From: Paraglaciecola sp. L1A13
GTDB lineage: Bacteria; Pseudomonadota; Gammaproteobacteria; Enterobacterales; Alteromonadaceae
Direction of reading: 5' to 3'
DNA length: 64,000 bases
Assembly (NCBI RefSeq): GCF_009796745.1
Contig: NZ_CP047024.1
Span: 3,534,001-3,598,000, forward strand
A model generated the notes under the pieces. That model was not told the origin of the DNA. It worked only from the letters and a program-made list of their open reading frames with translations, and did not search any database. How positions within the stretch are numbered: position 1 is the stretch's first letter; each line of letters begins with the position of its first letter. Position numbers and translations under genes: made by a program. Positions 18,524 through 27,523 of this stretch are shown piece after piece.

Positions 18524-18943
18524 CTAGCTTTGGCCTAAACGCAATACAGTTCTAAACAAACGTTTAGTTGTATCAGCGACTTGAACATTCGTTTCATATG
18601 CCTTTGACGCAGACATCATATCGGCCATTTCTTCAACGATATTCACGTTTGGTTTATAGATATAGCCATTTTCATCTGCCATTGGATGACCTGGACTATA
18701 TTCAATTTGTAACGGTGCCTGACTTTCGACTATGCCTAAAACCTGTACACCCGTACCAGCATTTTGATCTTGAGAGGCGCGTTGCATTTCAGCGGCAAAA
18801 ACGGGATGTCGCGCTTTATACGTTTGATCATAACTGCTACTGACCGAGTTCGCGTTTGCCACGTTACTGGCGGTGGTATTTAAGCGCACACTCTGCGCAC
18901 TCATACCGGTACTGGCGATATCCATTACGTTAAATAAACTCAT
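18524..18943 (-). CDS. flgC: FlgC, flagellar proximal rod protein
   Basis: Protein of 139 residues with the rod N-terminus (MDIASTGMSAQSVRLNTTAS) followed by NVANANSVSSSYDQTYKARH, and the C-terminus NVNIVEEMADMMSASKAYET. It forms part of the proximal rod together with FlgB and FlgF. Its ATG sits on the flgB stop (1-bp overlap), so the pair is coupled. Confidence 0.95.
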   Translation of the reverse strand: MSLFNVMDIASTGMSAQSVRLNTTASNVANANSVSSSYDQTYKARHPVFAAEMQRASQDQNAGTGVQVLGIVESQAPLQIEYSPGHPMADENGYIYKPNVNIVEEMADMMSASKAYETNVQVADTTKRLFRTVLRLGQS

Positions 18944-19344
18944 TAGCTTTGACCTCCGCTGATGGCTTTCTTCATGCTTTTAATTTTACCGCTAAGAAAC
19001 TCTACGCTTGCCTGATAACGCAAACCATTATCTAAAAAGGCATTACGTTCGACTTGTACATCAACGGAATTACCATCGCCGGTATCAGGTTGATTAGAAA
19101 TGCGAAATTCCAACTCCCCCGAACCCTGCATATGGCCTTTAATATGATTGTCATGAGTACGAGTAAGATTTTGGCTACGTCCGCTTTGCGCACTGCGCAT
19201 AGCATCTTGAAAGTTAATGTCTCTTGCTTTGTAGCCAGGCGTATTTGCATTCGCAAGATTGCCGGCCAGCACTTCCATACGATCTTCACGTACTTGCACT
19301 GCTTTATGGGAGAATCCCATTAACTTATCTAAACTAATTGCCAT
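18943..19344 (-). CDS. flgB: FlgB, flagellar proximal rod protein
   Basis: Protein of 133 residues with the rod motif EVLAGNLANANTPGYKARDI and the family NFQDAMR segment. It is the first gene of flgBCDE, with a sigma-54 type promoter 30 bp upstream in the short gap behind cheR. Confidence 0.95.
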   Translation of the reverse strand: MAISLDKLMGFSHKAVQVREDRMEVLAGNLANANTPGYKARDINFQDAMRSAQSGRSQNLTRTHDNHIKGHMQGSGELEFRISNQPDTGDGNSVDVQVERNAFLDNGLRYQASVEFLSGKIKSMKKAISGGQS

Positions 19345-19373
19345 TTGCTTTACTCCTCATTCGCTAGGGGTAA

Positions 19374-19389
19374 AGCAATAGCTATGCCA
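19374..19389 (-). promoter_or_regulatory. Sigma-54 promoter for flgBCDE
   Basis: Minus strand TGGCAT, five nt, TTGCT, with the invariant GG and GC ten bases apart. It ends 30 bp before the flgB start and lies right after the cheR stop, so flgBCDE need not depend on cheVR transcription. Confidence 0.75.
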
Positions 19390-19436
19390 AAGAAGATTTG
19401 ACGTTTTGAATGAAATTAGCTAACCAATTGAAATAG

Positions 19437-20288
19437 CTATATTTTCTTTGAGTAGAATAAACCACTTCCACTACGATTCATGGTGAATTCGGTGGTAATT
19501 CCTGTTAAGGATTCAGACGCGCCAACAAAAAGTGCGCCTTGTGGTTGCAGGCAAGCGGCAAGTTTTTGCAGTATTGAGACTTTAGAGGTTGCCGAAAAAT
19601 AAATAAGCACATTTCGGCAGAACACCACGTCATAACGCGTTGGATTAGTATAGGGCATCAGCAGGTTTATAGGCTTAAAGCTGACCATATTACGTATATT
19701 CTGTTTAATCACGCTGCAGTTCCCTTCGGATGACGTGTCAAAAAAACGCGCTTTTCGCTCGCTTGATAATCCCCGAGACAAAGACAAATTATCGTACTGA
19801 CCGGCTTCTGCAAGACTTAGCATCTCACTAGAAATATCAGTGGCTATTATTTCTACACCGCCAGCAAGAGCGCCCGGGTTCCGAGTTTGATATTCAAAAA
19901 CAGACATCGCAATAGAGTAAGCTTCTTGCCCTGACGAACAAGCCGCACTCCAAATCCTAATTTTTTTACCAGACTTAGCTAATTGAGGAAGCAGCGTTTG
20001 TTGAAGAATGTCAAACGGGTAACTATCTCTAAACCATAATGTCTCATTGGTTGTCATGGCATTAACGACTGCATTTATCAGCGTGACATCATGGTTAGCA
20101 AGTGTTCGCTTAATCAAATCGGATAACGATTTTTGATTAAACTTACCAAGTAAAGGCGATAGACGGCTACGCACTAAGTATTGCTTATTTTCCCCTAACA
20201 CGATGCCGCATCGATGTTCAAGAAAGCGACAAAAAAGCGCGTATTCATGATCATCAAGTGTATTACTAGACAATAGACTTTCCTTCAC
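19437..20288 (-). CDS. cheR: CheR, chemoreceptor glutamate methyltransferase
   Basis: Protein of 283 residues. The N-terminal CheR helical domain (CGIVLGENKQYLVRSRL) is followed by the SAM-binding domain with RIWSAACSSGQEAYSIAM, ATDISSEML and FCRNVLIYF. It methylates glutamates of chemoreceptors using S-adenosylmethionine. It lies 2 bp after cheV, and the cheV-cheR pair beside flgB is a typical arrangement in Vibrio, Shewanella and Alteromonas relatives. Confidence 0.95.
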   Translation of the reverse strand: MKESLLSSNTLDDHEYALFCRFLEHRCGIVLGENKQYLVRSRLSPLLGKFNQKSLSDLIKRTLANHDVTLINAVVNAMTTNETLWFRDSYPFDILQQTLLPQLAKSGKKIRIWSAACSSGQEAYSIAMSVFEYQTRNPGALAGGVEIIATDISSEMLSLAEAGQYDNLSLSRGLSSERKARFFDTSSEGNCSVIKQNIRNMVSFKPINLLMPYTNPTRYDVVFCRNVLIYFSATSKVSILQKLAACLQPQGALFVGASESLTGITTEFTMNRSGSGLFYSKKI

Positions 20289-20290
20289 GA

Positions 20291-21211
20291 TTATTTGTTA
20301 TCGAACCATTTTTGTACGGAAGTCACCAACTCATCGGGGTGAAATTTAGCGATAAAATCGTCGGCCCCAACTTTTTGCACCATTGCCTGGTTAAACACAC
20401 CACTTAAAGAGGTATGCAGCACTACATGTAGATTCTTTAACGCGGGATCATTCTTAATCTCAGCGGTCAGAGTATAACCATCCATTTCAGGCATTTCGAT
20501 ATCGGAAACAAGTATTCCCACTTTATCTGTAATATCACCCGTTTCTTGTGCAAGCTCTCTAAGGCGATTTAGTGCTTCTAAACCATTTTTCGCCATTTCA
20601 ATTTTGAGCCCCAGGGTGGAAAGCGCTTTATTCACTTGATTTCTCGCCACTGCAGAATCGTCAGCAATAAATATAATTTTCTCTCGTTTGTTTTCTACCG
20701 TCATACTCGACACACTTTCGCTAACGTCAGTGCTAATGGGAGAAATTTCGTTGAGGATCTTTTCCACGTCCAAAATCTCAATTAATTCCTTTTCAAATTC
20801 AGTGACTGCAGTCAAATAACTCGCTCGGCCACTACCTTTAGGGGGCGGCATGATTGCTTCCCAGTTGGTGTTTACAATCCGCTCCACTGCTCCAACTAAA
20901 AAGCCCTGAACAGAACTGTTGTATTCAGCAATAACTACAAAAGCAGTACTCAAATCGAGTATCGGTTTACCACCTGTTGCCATACTCATATCAATCACCG
21001 AAATTGTTTGCCCTCGAATATGGGCGATTCCACGCACATAAGAATTCAATTTAGGAATAGACGTTAATTTTGGACACTGAAGTACTTCTCGTACTTTAAA
21101 CACATTGATGCCGAATTTTTGCCGACCGTTTAATCTAAATAACAACAATTCAAGACGATTCTGACCAACCAACTGGGTACGCTGATTGACTGAATTCATA
21201 ATATCGGACAT
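20291..21211 (-). CDS. cheV: CheV, CheW-response regulator hybrid coupling protein
   Basis: Protein of 306 residues when started at 21211 (MSDIMNSVNQRTQLVG), which has GGAG six bases upstream; a frame extension to 21322 adds 37 residues without family character. Residues about 15-170 form a CheW domain (FGINVFKVREVLQCP, YVRGIAHIRGQTISVIDM). About 185-306 form a receiver domain with FIADDSAVARNQ, the phosphoacceptor Asp in VSDIEMPEMDGYTL and the conserved HTSLSG. It couples receptors to CheA and is tuned by phosphorylation. It heads the cheVR operon. Confidence 0.94.
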   Translation of the reverse strand: MSDIMNSVNQRTQLVGQNRLELLLFRLNGRQKFGINVFKVREVLQCPKLTSIPKLNSYVRGIAHIRGQTISVIDMSMATGGKPILDLSTAFVVIAEYNSSVQGFLVGAVERIVNTNWEAIMPPPKGSGRASYLTAVTEFEKELIEILDVEKILNEISPISTDVSESVSSMTVENKREKIIFIADDSAVARNQVNKALSTLGLKIEMAKNGLEALNRLRELAQETGDITDKVGILVSDIEMPEMDGYTLTAEIKNDPALKNLHVVLHTSLSGVFNQAMVQKVGADDFIAKFHPDELVTSVQKWFDNK

Positions 21212-21358
21212 GTAAAACTCCGTGAAAGTGAAAGTCGGCTTAATAGTTGCTTTGTGCTTATATATCGCGGCAAGTACTTCGCATTTTATGTTAAACCGTC
21301 TATTTTTTGACGCTATGCACAATCTGCACTTGCCTAAGCATAGACAAATTGGTCACAA

Positions 21359-22075
21359 GTGAAAATGAATAATATCGCGATTTACAAAGCGTTTGCCTCG
21401 ATCATCATGCTTACTCTAACCAGTTTCGCAGGATCCGCGAGCACTAATACGCATCGAGAACGCGCCGCACAACTGATTGATGGCGCACAGCAGTTTGTTG
21501 CATCCCAGCTTACAACATCGGCACAAATCCGCCTTAACATTAGTACAGCAGAGATAGATGAGCGGGTGAATCTGCCTGTTTGTCCTGAATATATCACTTA
21601 CACTGCGAGTAACGAGTCACTGCAACAAAGCAATATTGCGGTAAAGGCCCTGTGTAAACCGTCTAATTGGTATATGTATTTAATGGTCAGCGTTAAACAA
21701 ATGCAGCCGGTTGTGGTTATTTCAAATGCCGTCAGTCCAGGGACCATTCTAAATAGCGGCAATATCAAATTAGTCGATATGAATCGAGCTTTACTCAGGC
21801 GCACCACGTTTTCAAATGTAGAAGATGTTTTAGGCGCCCGCATCAAACGTCGTGTTCGGCCAGGCCAACCTATTACACCGAATAATTTATGTTTTGTGTG
21901 TAAGGGTGATACAATTATTATCAATGCTTCAAACACTATGATGCAGGTCAAAGCATCAGGTGTAGCAATGCAAGACGGCAATATCGGCGATACTATTATC
22001 GTCACTAACACTCGCTCTAAAAAACAAATTAATGCTAGGGTAGCTAGTACAAATGAAGTCGTCGTCGGTATATAG
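21359..22075 (+). CDS. flgA: FlgA, P-ring assembly chaperone
   Basis: Protein of 238 residues (GTG start; ATG at 21365 is equally possible and removes two residues). It has a signal peptide ending near FAGSAS, a variable N-terminal half, and a C-terminal SAF domain: SPGTILNSGNIKLVDMNRAL, then GARIKRRVRPGQPITPNNLC. It helps assemble FlgI into the P-ring in the periplasm. It is divergent from cheV and precedes flgMN. Confidence 0.93.
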   Translation: MKMNNIAIYKAFASIIMLTLTSFAGSASTNTHRERAAQLIDGAQQFVASQLTTSAQIRLNISTAEIDERVNLPVCPEYITYTASNESLQQSNIAVKALCKPSNWYMYLMVSVKQMQPVVVISNAVSPGTILNSGNIKLVDMNRALLRRTTFSNVEDVLGARIKRRVRPGQPITPNNLCFVCKGDTIIINASNTMMQVKASGVAMQDGNIGDTIIVTNTRSKKQINARVASTNEVVVGI

Positions 22076-22128
22076 ATCAATGACTAATGTACTCGAGTTA
22101 AATAGCAAAAAAATAGTGTAGATAACAC

Positions 22129-22155
22129 TAAAGATGTGTCCTCGGTTGCCGATAC
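22129..22155 (+). promoter_or_regulatory. Sigma-28 promoter of flgMN
   Basis: TAAAGATG, exactly 11 nt, GCCGATAC, 39 bp upstream of flgM. This is a near-perfect FliA site, giving the known feedback in which sigma-28 drives its own anti-sigma factor. Confidence 0.8.
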
Positions 22156-22193
22156 AGTAAGTGAGGTAAGATTAACAAGGTTAGGTAGTCACT

Positions 22194-22520
22194 ATGTCTA
22201 TTAACAACATTAACAATAATGGTCAAAAGCAAGTTCTTGATAATCAAAAGATTAATCAGCAACAAGCGCAAAACCAACAATCAAATGAAGCGGCCGGTAA
22301 AAGCACTTCATCTCAGCCTGTGCGCCAAGATTCTGTGTCTTTGACACAATCAGCTCAGCAGTTAGCCCAAGTTCAGAAGAAAAGTACTGAGGCTCCGGTT
22401 AATCAAGAAAAGGTTGACCGCTTAAAGAATGCTATTCAAAGTGGTGAGTACAGCGTGAATCCGCAGAATTTGGCTAAAAATATTGCGTTACAAGAGTCAG
22501 AAATATTTGGCAGAAACTAG
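22194..22520 (+). CDS. flgM: FlgM, anti-sigma-28 factor
   Basis: Small hydrophilic Gln-rich protein of 108 residues. The C-terminal half has the sigma-28 binding segment (VDRLKNAIQSGEYSVNPQNL followed by AKNIALQESEIFG). It binds FliA until the hook is complete and is then exported. It is preceded by a sigma-28 promoter and followed 45 bp later by flgN. Confidence 0.94.
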   Translation: MSINNINNNGQKQVLDNQKINQQQAQNQQSNEAAGKSTSSQPVRQDSVSLTQSAQQLAQVQKKSTEAPVNQEKVDRLKNAIQSGEYSVNPQNLAKNIALQESEIFGRN

Positions 22521-22564
22521 TATCGGCAGCATAATGATTGCCTACTTAACCTCAGGCAAAACGA

Positions 22565-22993
22565 ATGTCAGAATTAATAAAAGCGATAACAAAACAATTT
22601 GACCATCTCGAAGACCTCATTCAGGCGCTTGACTCAGAACTGCATTTAATCAGCAGTCGAGATGCCGAAGCGTTAATAAATCTGCTCAAAAATAAAGAAA
22701 ATCTACTAACAACCGTTCAACAACAAGACGATGCAATCAGCATTGCTTTTAATGCGAGTAGCGAAGAAGAACGTACTAGTGAAGAAGTACTAGCCTTGTT
22801 CGACCGAGCAAAGAAGTTAGTATCTGAATGCCAATACCGCACAAAAATCAATCAAGTTGCTGTTGAACAGGGACAACTCAGACTTGAGCACCTACGAACA
22901 TTGTTACTAGAGTCCCGCGCCAAAGAATCAATGACCTACGATAAAAGTGGTAAAGCACGGGGGGGAAAAAGTGGCCGAGGCATCAGCGCTTAA
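22565..22993 (+). CDS. flgN: FlgN, export chaperone for FlgK and FlgL
   Basis: Helical protein of 142 residues with heptad-like spacing (LIKAITKQFDHLEDLIQALD) and a basic Gly-rich tail (GKARGGKSGRGI). Length and location after flgM are those of FlgN. It would bind the C-termini of FlgK and FlgL, whose genes are on the opposite strand of this cluster. Confidence 0.88.
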   Translation: MSELIKAITKQFDHLEDLIQALDSELHLISSRDAEALINLLKNKENLLTTVQQQDDAISIAFNASSEEERTSEEVLALFDRAKKLVSECQYRTKINQVAVEQGQLRLEHLRTLLLESRAKESMTYDKSGKARGGKSGRGISA

Positions 22994-23277
22994 AATTTAT
23001 TTATGCGCCCGCTTAATCTAGTCTAGAACATTTATATCGTCTTATTCAGACTAAACACTAGGATACATGTCGCATATGACGGATTAGTTTACTTACAAAT
23101 GCTAGTTATATGACGCTCGGTAATGTGATCAAAGTTAATGAATATTCTAATTTCATCTAAATCACTCAACTCGACAAAACTGGCAAACTGTTAATTAGCG
23201 GCAAGTACTTGCCGTAACACGCGGTAATTAATCAACTAAAGCAGAGAAACAGGAAAGCGCAGTTCATACGCTTGCGC

Positions 23278-23739
23278 CTAGTAATAATGTACATCTTTTA
23301 CCCGTCTGGGCCGAGCAGTCGACAAATAGATATCGTATACCCGTTTGAAGTCTAACTCTAATTCAGTGGCGTACAAATCATCACCTACTGGGTAGCTTTT
23401 TATTACGCGTGCGCCACGTATCACACCCTGTACTGAACTTGAAAGGCGTTCATCAGATAATAAAAAATTGGATAACGTTTGGCTACCGTCAACTTTTTGG
23501 CCATATACCTGTTCTGTTAGCTCCCTGTAGGCATCTAGCTTAGATGCCTTTATCGCCATCAGCATTTTAGTTGAATCAGTGCTGCCGCTCTGCGCTTTTA
23601 TGGGTGCATAGCCGATGGCAGATAAAACTGGATAACTCTCAGGCTCTACCACTTCCCACTCGACTTGTTTATCGAATACAGACGAGCATCCACTAAGCAA
23701 TATACTCAAGCCTATTACGGCAAAACATAATCTGTTCAT
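23278..23739 (-). CDS. flgP: FlgP, outer-membrane lipoprotein of the flagellar H-ring/basal disk
   Basis: Lipoprotein of 153 residues with signal and lipobox MNRLCFAVIGLSILLSGCSS; the start at 23739 is chosen because the longer frame to 23841 places 34 unrelated residues before the signal. The mature part belongs to the LPP20/FlgP family, with AIKASKLDAYRELTEQVYGQ and VRYDIYL-like C-terminal strand VYDIYLSTARPRRV. In Vibrio FlgP works with FlgT and FlgO at the outer-membrane ring of the sheathed polar flagellum. A separate flgO was not found. Confidence 0.85.
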   Translation of the reverse strand: MNRLCFAVIGLSILLSGCSSVFDKQVEWEVVEPESYPVLSAIGYAPIKAQSGSTDSTKMLMAIKASKLDAYRELTEQVYGQKVDGSQTLSNFLLSDERLSSSVQGVIRGARVIKSYPVGDDLYATELELDFKRVYDIYLSTARPRRVKDVHYY

Positions 23740-23817
23740 AATCATTCCAGTGGTATTGGGCTTAGCCACAGAGGCATAAACACCGATCTTTGGTTTTAAT
23801 TCTATATATCGTTTGTA

Positions 23818-23832
23818 GCAAGAACTGCACCT
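23818..23832 (-). promoter_or_regulatory. Possible sigma-54 promoter of flgP
   Basis: Minus strand GG and TTGC stand at the exact RpoN spacing (AGGTGC, five nt, TTGC), 79 bp before the chosen flgP start. The -24 box is imperfect beyond the GG. Confidence 0.4.
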
Positions 23833-24017
23833 ATATTTCACATAACCTATGTTTATATAATTTAAATATTGTAGATTTGTCGAGCTAGGTATGAAAAATG
23901 CTTATCTCATTGCATTACAAAAATCTGACATCTATTGTTGGATACCATATTTAACTTGCTGAATTTATAAATGCTATCAAGTTAATAATAATCGATTAAC
24001 CTAAATGAGCTAAAAGT

Positions 24018-25178
24018 ATGCTAAAGCTGGGCCAGATCCTAATATCCCTCATTGCACTTGGGTTACCGCTGCTCTCAATGCCAGTAAACGCTGCTTGGTT
24101 CGAAGCCACAGGCCAAGCAGTAATCATAGACGGCAATAAAGCCCTAGCAAAGAAACAAGCGACTCAAGAGGCCATTAAACAAGCACTGATGTTTGCTGGC
24201 GCCTCAATCACAAGTATTCAAGCGGTATCCAACGGGTTGCTGCAGAATGACCGCTTTGAGATCCGCAGTGGTGGTGAAGTCAATGATTTAGAGTTAGTCA
24301 ATGAGTCGTATCACGATAACTACGTGACCGTGGTTATTCGCGCAGATATATTTGCGCAAGAAAGTCAGTGTAAAGCGGCACAATACAAAAAGCGTGTGGT
24401 AAGTGCTTGGTTTCCTATTCGTGATAGACAACAAGCCATCGCAGGTGGACTAGGCGAATTTGGCCAAATCATAAGTGAACATTTGGAGCAACAGTTTAAT
24501 GAAACGAGTCGCTTTGCACGCATCAAGCAACGTCAACCTTACTATATTTATCCAAACAGCCCCAATGTCGAAGAAGACATTATTTCTCTTGCCAGACAAA
24601 GTGATAATCAGTACGTTCTCATAGGTGAAATAAGCGAACTATCCATTGAACGCTCATCACGAAATTCATTTTTATTTTGGCAGGACGCTCCCTTGTCACG
24701 TAATTTTCATCTTGAGCTGTTTCTGTTTGACGGTAACAACGCCACTTTACTTAAACAAACGCGGATGGCTGTAAATAGCCCTTGGGAATTCAAACTACAT
24801 CAGCAAGTAAGCCCTACAAGTCAACAACTATGGCAATCGCAATTTGGACTGGCCGTGACTAGCGCATTAATAGAACATTCAGCAGTAATTGATGAAGCCC
24901 TGAACTGCCTACCAACCTACGCACGCGTACTACAGGTGAGTGGCGAGCAGTTAACGGTTAATATCGGCCAACAGGACGGGGTTCAAATCGGCGATACGTT
25001 GACGTTATTTAAACACGCGCAATTTTTTGATTCAGTGGGTAATTTGCATCAACAATTGAAGATCCATCCAAATAAGGTCAGGGTGACCCATGTTTATAGC
25101 GACACAGCGGTGGTTGGCTCAACTACATCGGTGCCATTGGTCAACATTCAAGCAAACGATTTCGTAGCTCGGCAGTAA
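24018..25178 (+). CDS. flgT: FlgT, flagellar H-ring protein
   Basis: Protein of 386 residues with a cleavable signal peptide (ISLIALGLPLLSMPVNA-AW). The N-terminal domain starts WFEATGQAVI and has NKALAKKQATQEAIKQALMF, the family signature; the middle domain includes the YVLIGEISELSIE strand, and the C-terminal domain has NIGQQDGVQIGDTLTLFKHA. FlgT builds the H-ring that holds the stator ring of fast sodium-driven polar motors. It is divergent from flgP, as in related genomes. Confidence 0.92.
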   Translation: MLKLGQILISLIALGLPLLSMPVNAAWFEATGQAVIIDGNKALAKKQATQEAIKQALMFAGASITSIQAVSNGLLQNDRFEIRSGGEVNDLELVNESYHDNYVTVVIRADIFAQESQCKAAQYKKRVVSAWFPIRDRQQAIAGGLGEFGQIISEHLEQQFNETSRFARIKQRQPYYIYPNSPNVEEDIISLARQSDNQYVLIGEISELSIERSSRNSFLFWQDAPLSRNFHLELFLFDGNNATLLKQTRMAVNSPWEFKLHQQVSPTSQQLWQSQFGLAVTSALIEHSAVIDEALNCLPTYARVLQVSGEQLTVNIGQQDGVQIGDTLTLFKHAQFFDSVGNLHQQLKIHPNKVRVTHVYSDTAVVGSTTSVPLVNIQANDFVARQ

Positions 25179-25229
25179 CCCTTTCATTATGAGTGATGCT
25201 GAGCAATAATACGCGCGCTAATAAACGTA

Positions 25230-25304
25230 GTCCCCGTAGTTTAATGGATAAAACGAGCCCCTCCTAAGGGCTAGATCTTGGTTCGATTCCAGGTGGGGAT
25301 ACCA
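25230..25304 (+). tRNA. tRNA-Arg (anticodon CCT)
   Basis: A 75-nt cloverleaf with encoded CCA. The anticodon stem AGCCC/GGGCT encloses CTCCTAA, giving anticodon CCT at 25263-25265; the T-arm carries GGTTCGATTCC. The first acceptor pair is a G-U. It closely resembles enterobacterial tRNA-Arg(CCT), a common integration site, and the accessory patch with hsdR and fic remains starts directly behind it. Confidence 0.93.
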
Positions 25305-25563
25305 ATAGGTAACATCAGCAGATACCCTCGTTAAGCTAAGGCCATTCTAGAGCAATGAAAACAATGCATGCAGCCTGTTAATCTGAACACATCACTTTAA
25401 CCAAGATTACTCAAAATACCCCAAAATCACTCACTGTTGTTGCGCAGAATATTTGAAAGTATGCCTTAATATCAGTATCTCAATAAAAGATAATCGTTTT
25501 GGTGTTGTACAGGTGGCCTATAATAAATTAAGTTTACACTTAGACGCATAGAAAATTTAACCA

Positions 25564-25830
25564 TCGGCCTTTGAATATGGCTTCAAGGGTTTTATTAATG
25601 GCTTGTATTTGATAATAACGCTGCGCTATACCGCTACTATCGTCATAATAATCATGGGTAATAATCGGCAGCTGCTGTGCCGTATAACCTTTATAAGCGC
25701 AAACTTAGCCCAAAGATCTTGACGGTTGGGGAATTCACCCAAAGTAATTATCCGTTCTATTTGTTCTAGGTTTGTCTTGTCATGAAAATTAAAACTATCG
25801 CCATTAGAGGTAAAAATACAGCGACAGTAG
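25564..25830 (-). pseudogene. hsdR: Fragment of type I restriction endonuclease subunit HsdR
   Basis: Two adjacent minus-strand frames together encode a recognisable internal piece of HsdR. The first reads FTSNGDSFNFHD and later ITLGEFPNRQDLWAKF; after a one-base shift the second reads YKGYTAQQLPIITHDYYDDS, then GIAQRYYQIQAINKTLEAI. This is the block preceding the Walker A motif in HsdR (family pattern RYYQ..A.N...EAI). Everything after it, including the ATP-binding site, is gone. The gene is dead. Same strand and downstream of fic, as in many hsdM-hsdS-fic-hsdR loci. Confidence 0.75.
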
Positions 25831-26267
25831 TGCATATAGAAAGTATTTCCTTCCGTGAATATTCCCAGTCTGGATCAGGGGAACGGATATGATCAATCAA
25901 AGCTATAAAAAAAATGATAAGTAAACGCTGAAGTGTAACAGCCAAATAAATCATCAGTACTGTAAAACTAGGCTTTCCCTGTTCATTTTAATCATCAAAT
26001 AGAACTCAAAAATACTGTTGTCATATTCAAATACTAAGCCTTTTCAAATAATTACGCACTCAATAAAAGTTGCCACTCAACTGCAGTACCTTCCCCCTGT
26101 AATGGTCACGCAATAATTAAACGCCATACCTCTACAACCCTCGTTGTTTACCGCTCTTTATTTGATATTGCAGACGTAAAACACCTCTTTACACCACGCA
26201 AGTACCAATAAATTAGTGACTAAATCCTAGTTAATAATTAAAAAGTGATTACATAACTTCAGGTTGT
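25831..26267. other. Gap between the hsdR fragment and fic
   Basis: No intact gene. A 62-codon frame at 25766-25954 on the minus strand has hydrophobic stretches but overlaps the hsdR remnant in another frame and has no recognisable family; it may be more decayed hsdR 5' sequence. The stretch from the tRNA (25305) to 25563 also holds nothing I can name. Confidence 0.4.
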
Positions 26268-27434
26268 TTAACCTACGTTGACTGCATACCGAGTAGACCG
26301 TCCGCCACCGGGTAGTTGAATAAGGCAGTGTTTATTTACCAATTCTGCAAGATCGCGAGTTGCAGTGGCTTTACTTACATCGGCAATACTTTGATATTTC
26401 CGAGCATTAATACCTAGTTCAAATTCTTCGCCAAATAAATCTAGTAGGCGATTTAATACTTTAACTTGCCTTTCACTTAATACAGTTTGGCTGTGTTGCT
26501 GCCAAAAACGTGTTTTGCTCACGACTTTGTCGATGCGTTTTAAGCCTTGCTCAAGTGCTTGATTAAGTACCTGTAAAAACCATATAAGCCAGTCAGTCAC
26601 ATCATGAGCTTGGCCTTGGTTCATTTGGCTGGATGTTTTTACACCTTGAGTGGCTTCAAGTATGTGATAGTAGCCTTTACGATTTTGTTCAATGGCGCTG
26701 CTTAACGAATAAAAGCGAATACTACTTTGCTCACTTTGGGCTAGTGCGCGGTCAGTCAATGCCCTTGCAATACGACCATTACCGTCTTCAAACGGATGTA
26801 ATGTGATAAACCATAGATGGGCAAGTGCAGCTCGAATAATCCTGTCACTAGGCTTCTGGCTACTCTGGCTTGGGTAGGTATTAAACCATTCCATAAAAAG
26901 GTTTAATTGCTCGCTTAAATCTGACCTTGGTGGCGCTTCAAAATGCACGGTTTCGCGCCCGCCACCACGTTGTGACACAACTTGCATTGGTACTTCATCA
27001 CGTAACTCACCCACTTTAATCTGGCGAACAAGGGGCGTTTGTGTGAATAACGTCCCCTGCCACTGACATAATTCATCTAGAGTAAGGGGCACACTTAAGT
27101 TTGATGTGACCTTGGTCAACAAGCTAACCAAACTATCAGTTTGTGCGGTTGCCTGATTTTTCGTAACACCAAAAGCAGAGTTTTCTAAGCCTAAATGACG
27201 CGCAACAGACGAACGCACCGAGCCCACATTAAGCATCTCGCCTTCAATTTCTGAAGTTTTAAGCGCATTTTGGATCAAAGCATCCATTTGAGCCTGACGA
27301 TAAAGCTCTTTAGGCAGCTTCGCAGCTTTGCCGATGAGTTGCTGTTGATTAACCAATACCTTATGCAGCAAAGGCGCTAGCGCTGCCTGCTGGTAGGTAA
27401 ATTCAGTCCAATTAGCACTTTGCCAGATATACAT
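26268..27434 (-). CDS. Fic-domain protein adenylyltransferase with C-terminal winged helix
   Basis: Protein of 388 residues. An N-terminal Fic-associated helical domain carries the autoinhibitory motif TSEIEG (60-65), which places it in class II. The Fic core holds HPFEDGNGRIAR (213-224) with catalytic H213. About 310-388 is a winged-helix region (YQSIADVSKATATRDLAELV) ending in a typical wing (LPGGGRSTRYAV). Such proteins transfer AMP to a hydroxyl side chain of a target protein. The DNA-binding tail and the inverted repeat 65 bp upstream suggest autoregulation. Fic genes of this type are often passengers in type I restriction loci, and an hsdR remnant lies downstream. Target unknown. Confidence 0.88.
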   Translation of the reverse strand: MYIWQSANWTEFTYQQAALAPLLHKVLVNQQQLIGKAAKLPKELYRQAQMDALIQNALKTSEIEGEMLNVGSVRSSVARHLGLENSAFGVTKNQATAQTDSLVSLLTKVTSNLSVPLTLDELCQWQGTLFTQTPLVRQIKVGELRDEVPMQVVSQRGGGRETVHFEAPPRSDLSEQLNLFMEWFNTYPSQSSQKPSDRIIRAALAHLWFITLHPFEDGNGRIARALTDRALAQSEQSSIRFYSLSSAIEQNRKGYYHILEATQGVKTSSQMNQGQAHDVTDWLIWFLQVLNQALEQGLKRIDKVVSKTRFWQQHSQTVLSERQVKVLNRLLDLFGEEFELGINARKYQSIADVSKATATRDLAELVNKHCLIQLPGGGRSTRYAVNVG

Positions 27435-27498
27435 AGGGCACTTCTTAATCAGTGGATTTCATGTCTGTTACGTTTTTATGAGTCGATTAATGCCATTT

Positions 27499-27523
27499 AT
27501 TCGGCTCAAAATATGAGCCGAAT
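27499..27523. repeat. Perfect 10-bp inverted repeat upstream of fic, probable operator
   Basis: ATTCGGCTCA, 5-nt spacer, TGAGCCGAAT, 65 bp upstream of the fic start. A third half-site (ATCGGCTCA) follows at 27535-27543. There is no T run, so it is not a terminator. Its symmetry and place suit binding by the winged-helix tail of the Fic protein. Confidence 0.6.

Noticed and set aside
21240..21300. Sigma-28-like sequence upstream of cheV
   Set aside because: Boxes match only about five of eight positions each, and no supporting feature exists.
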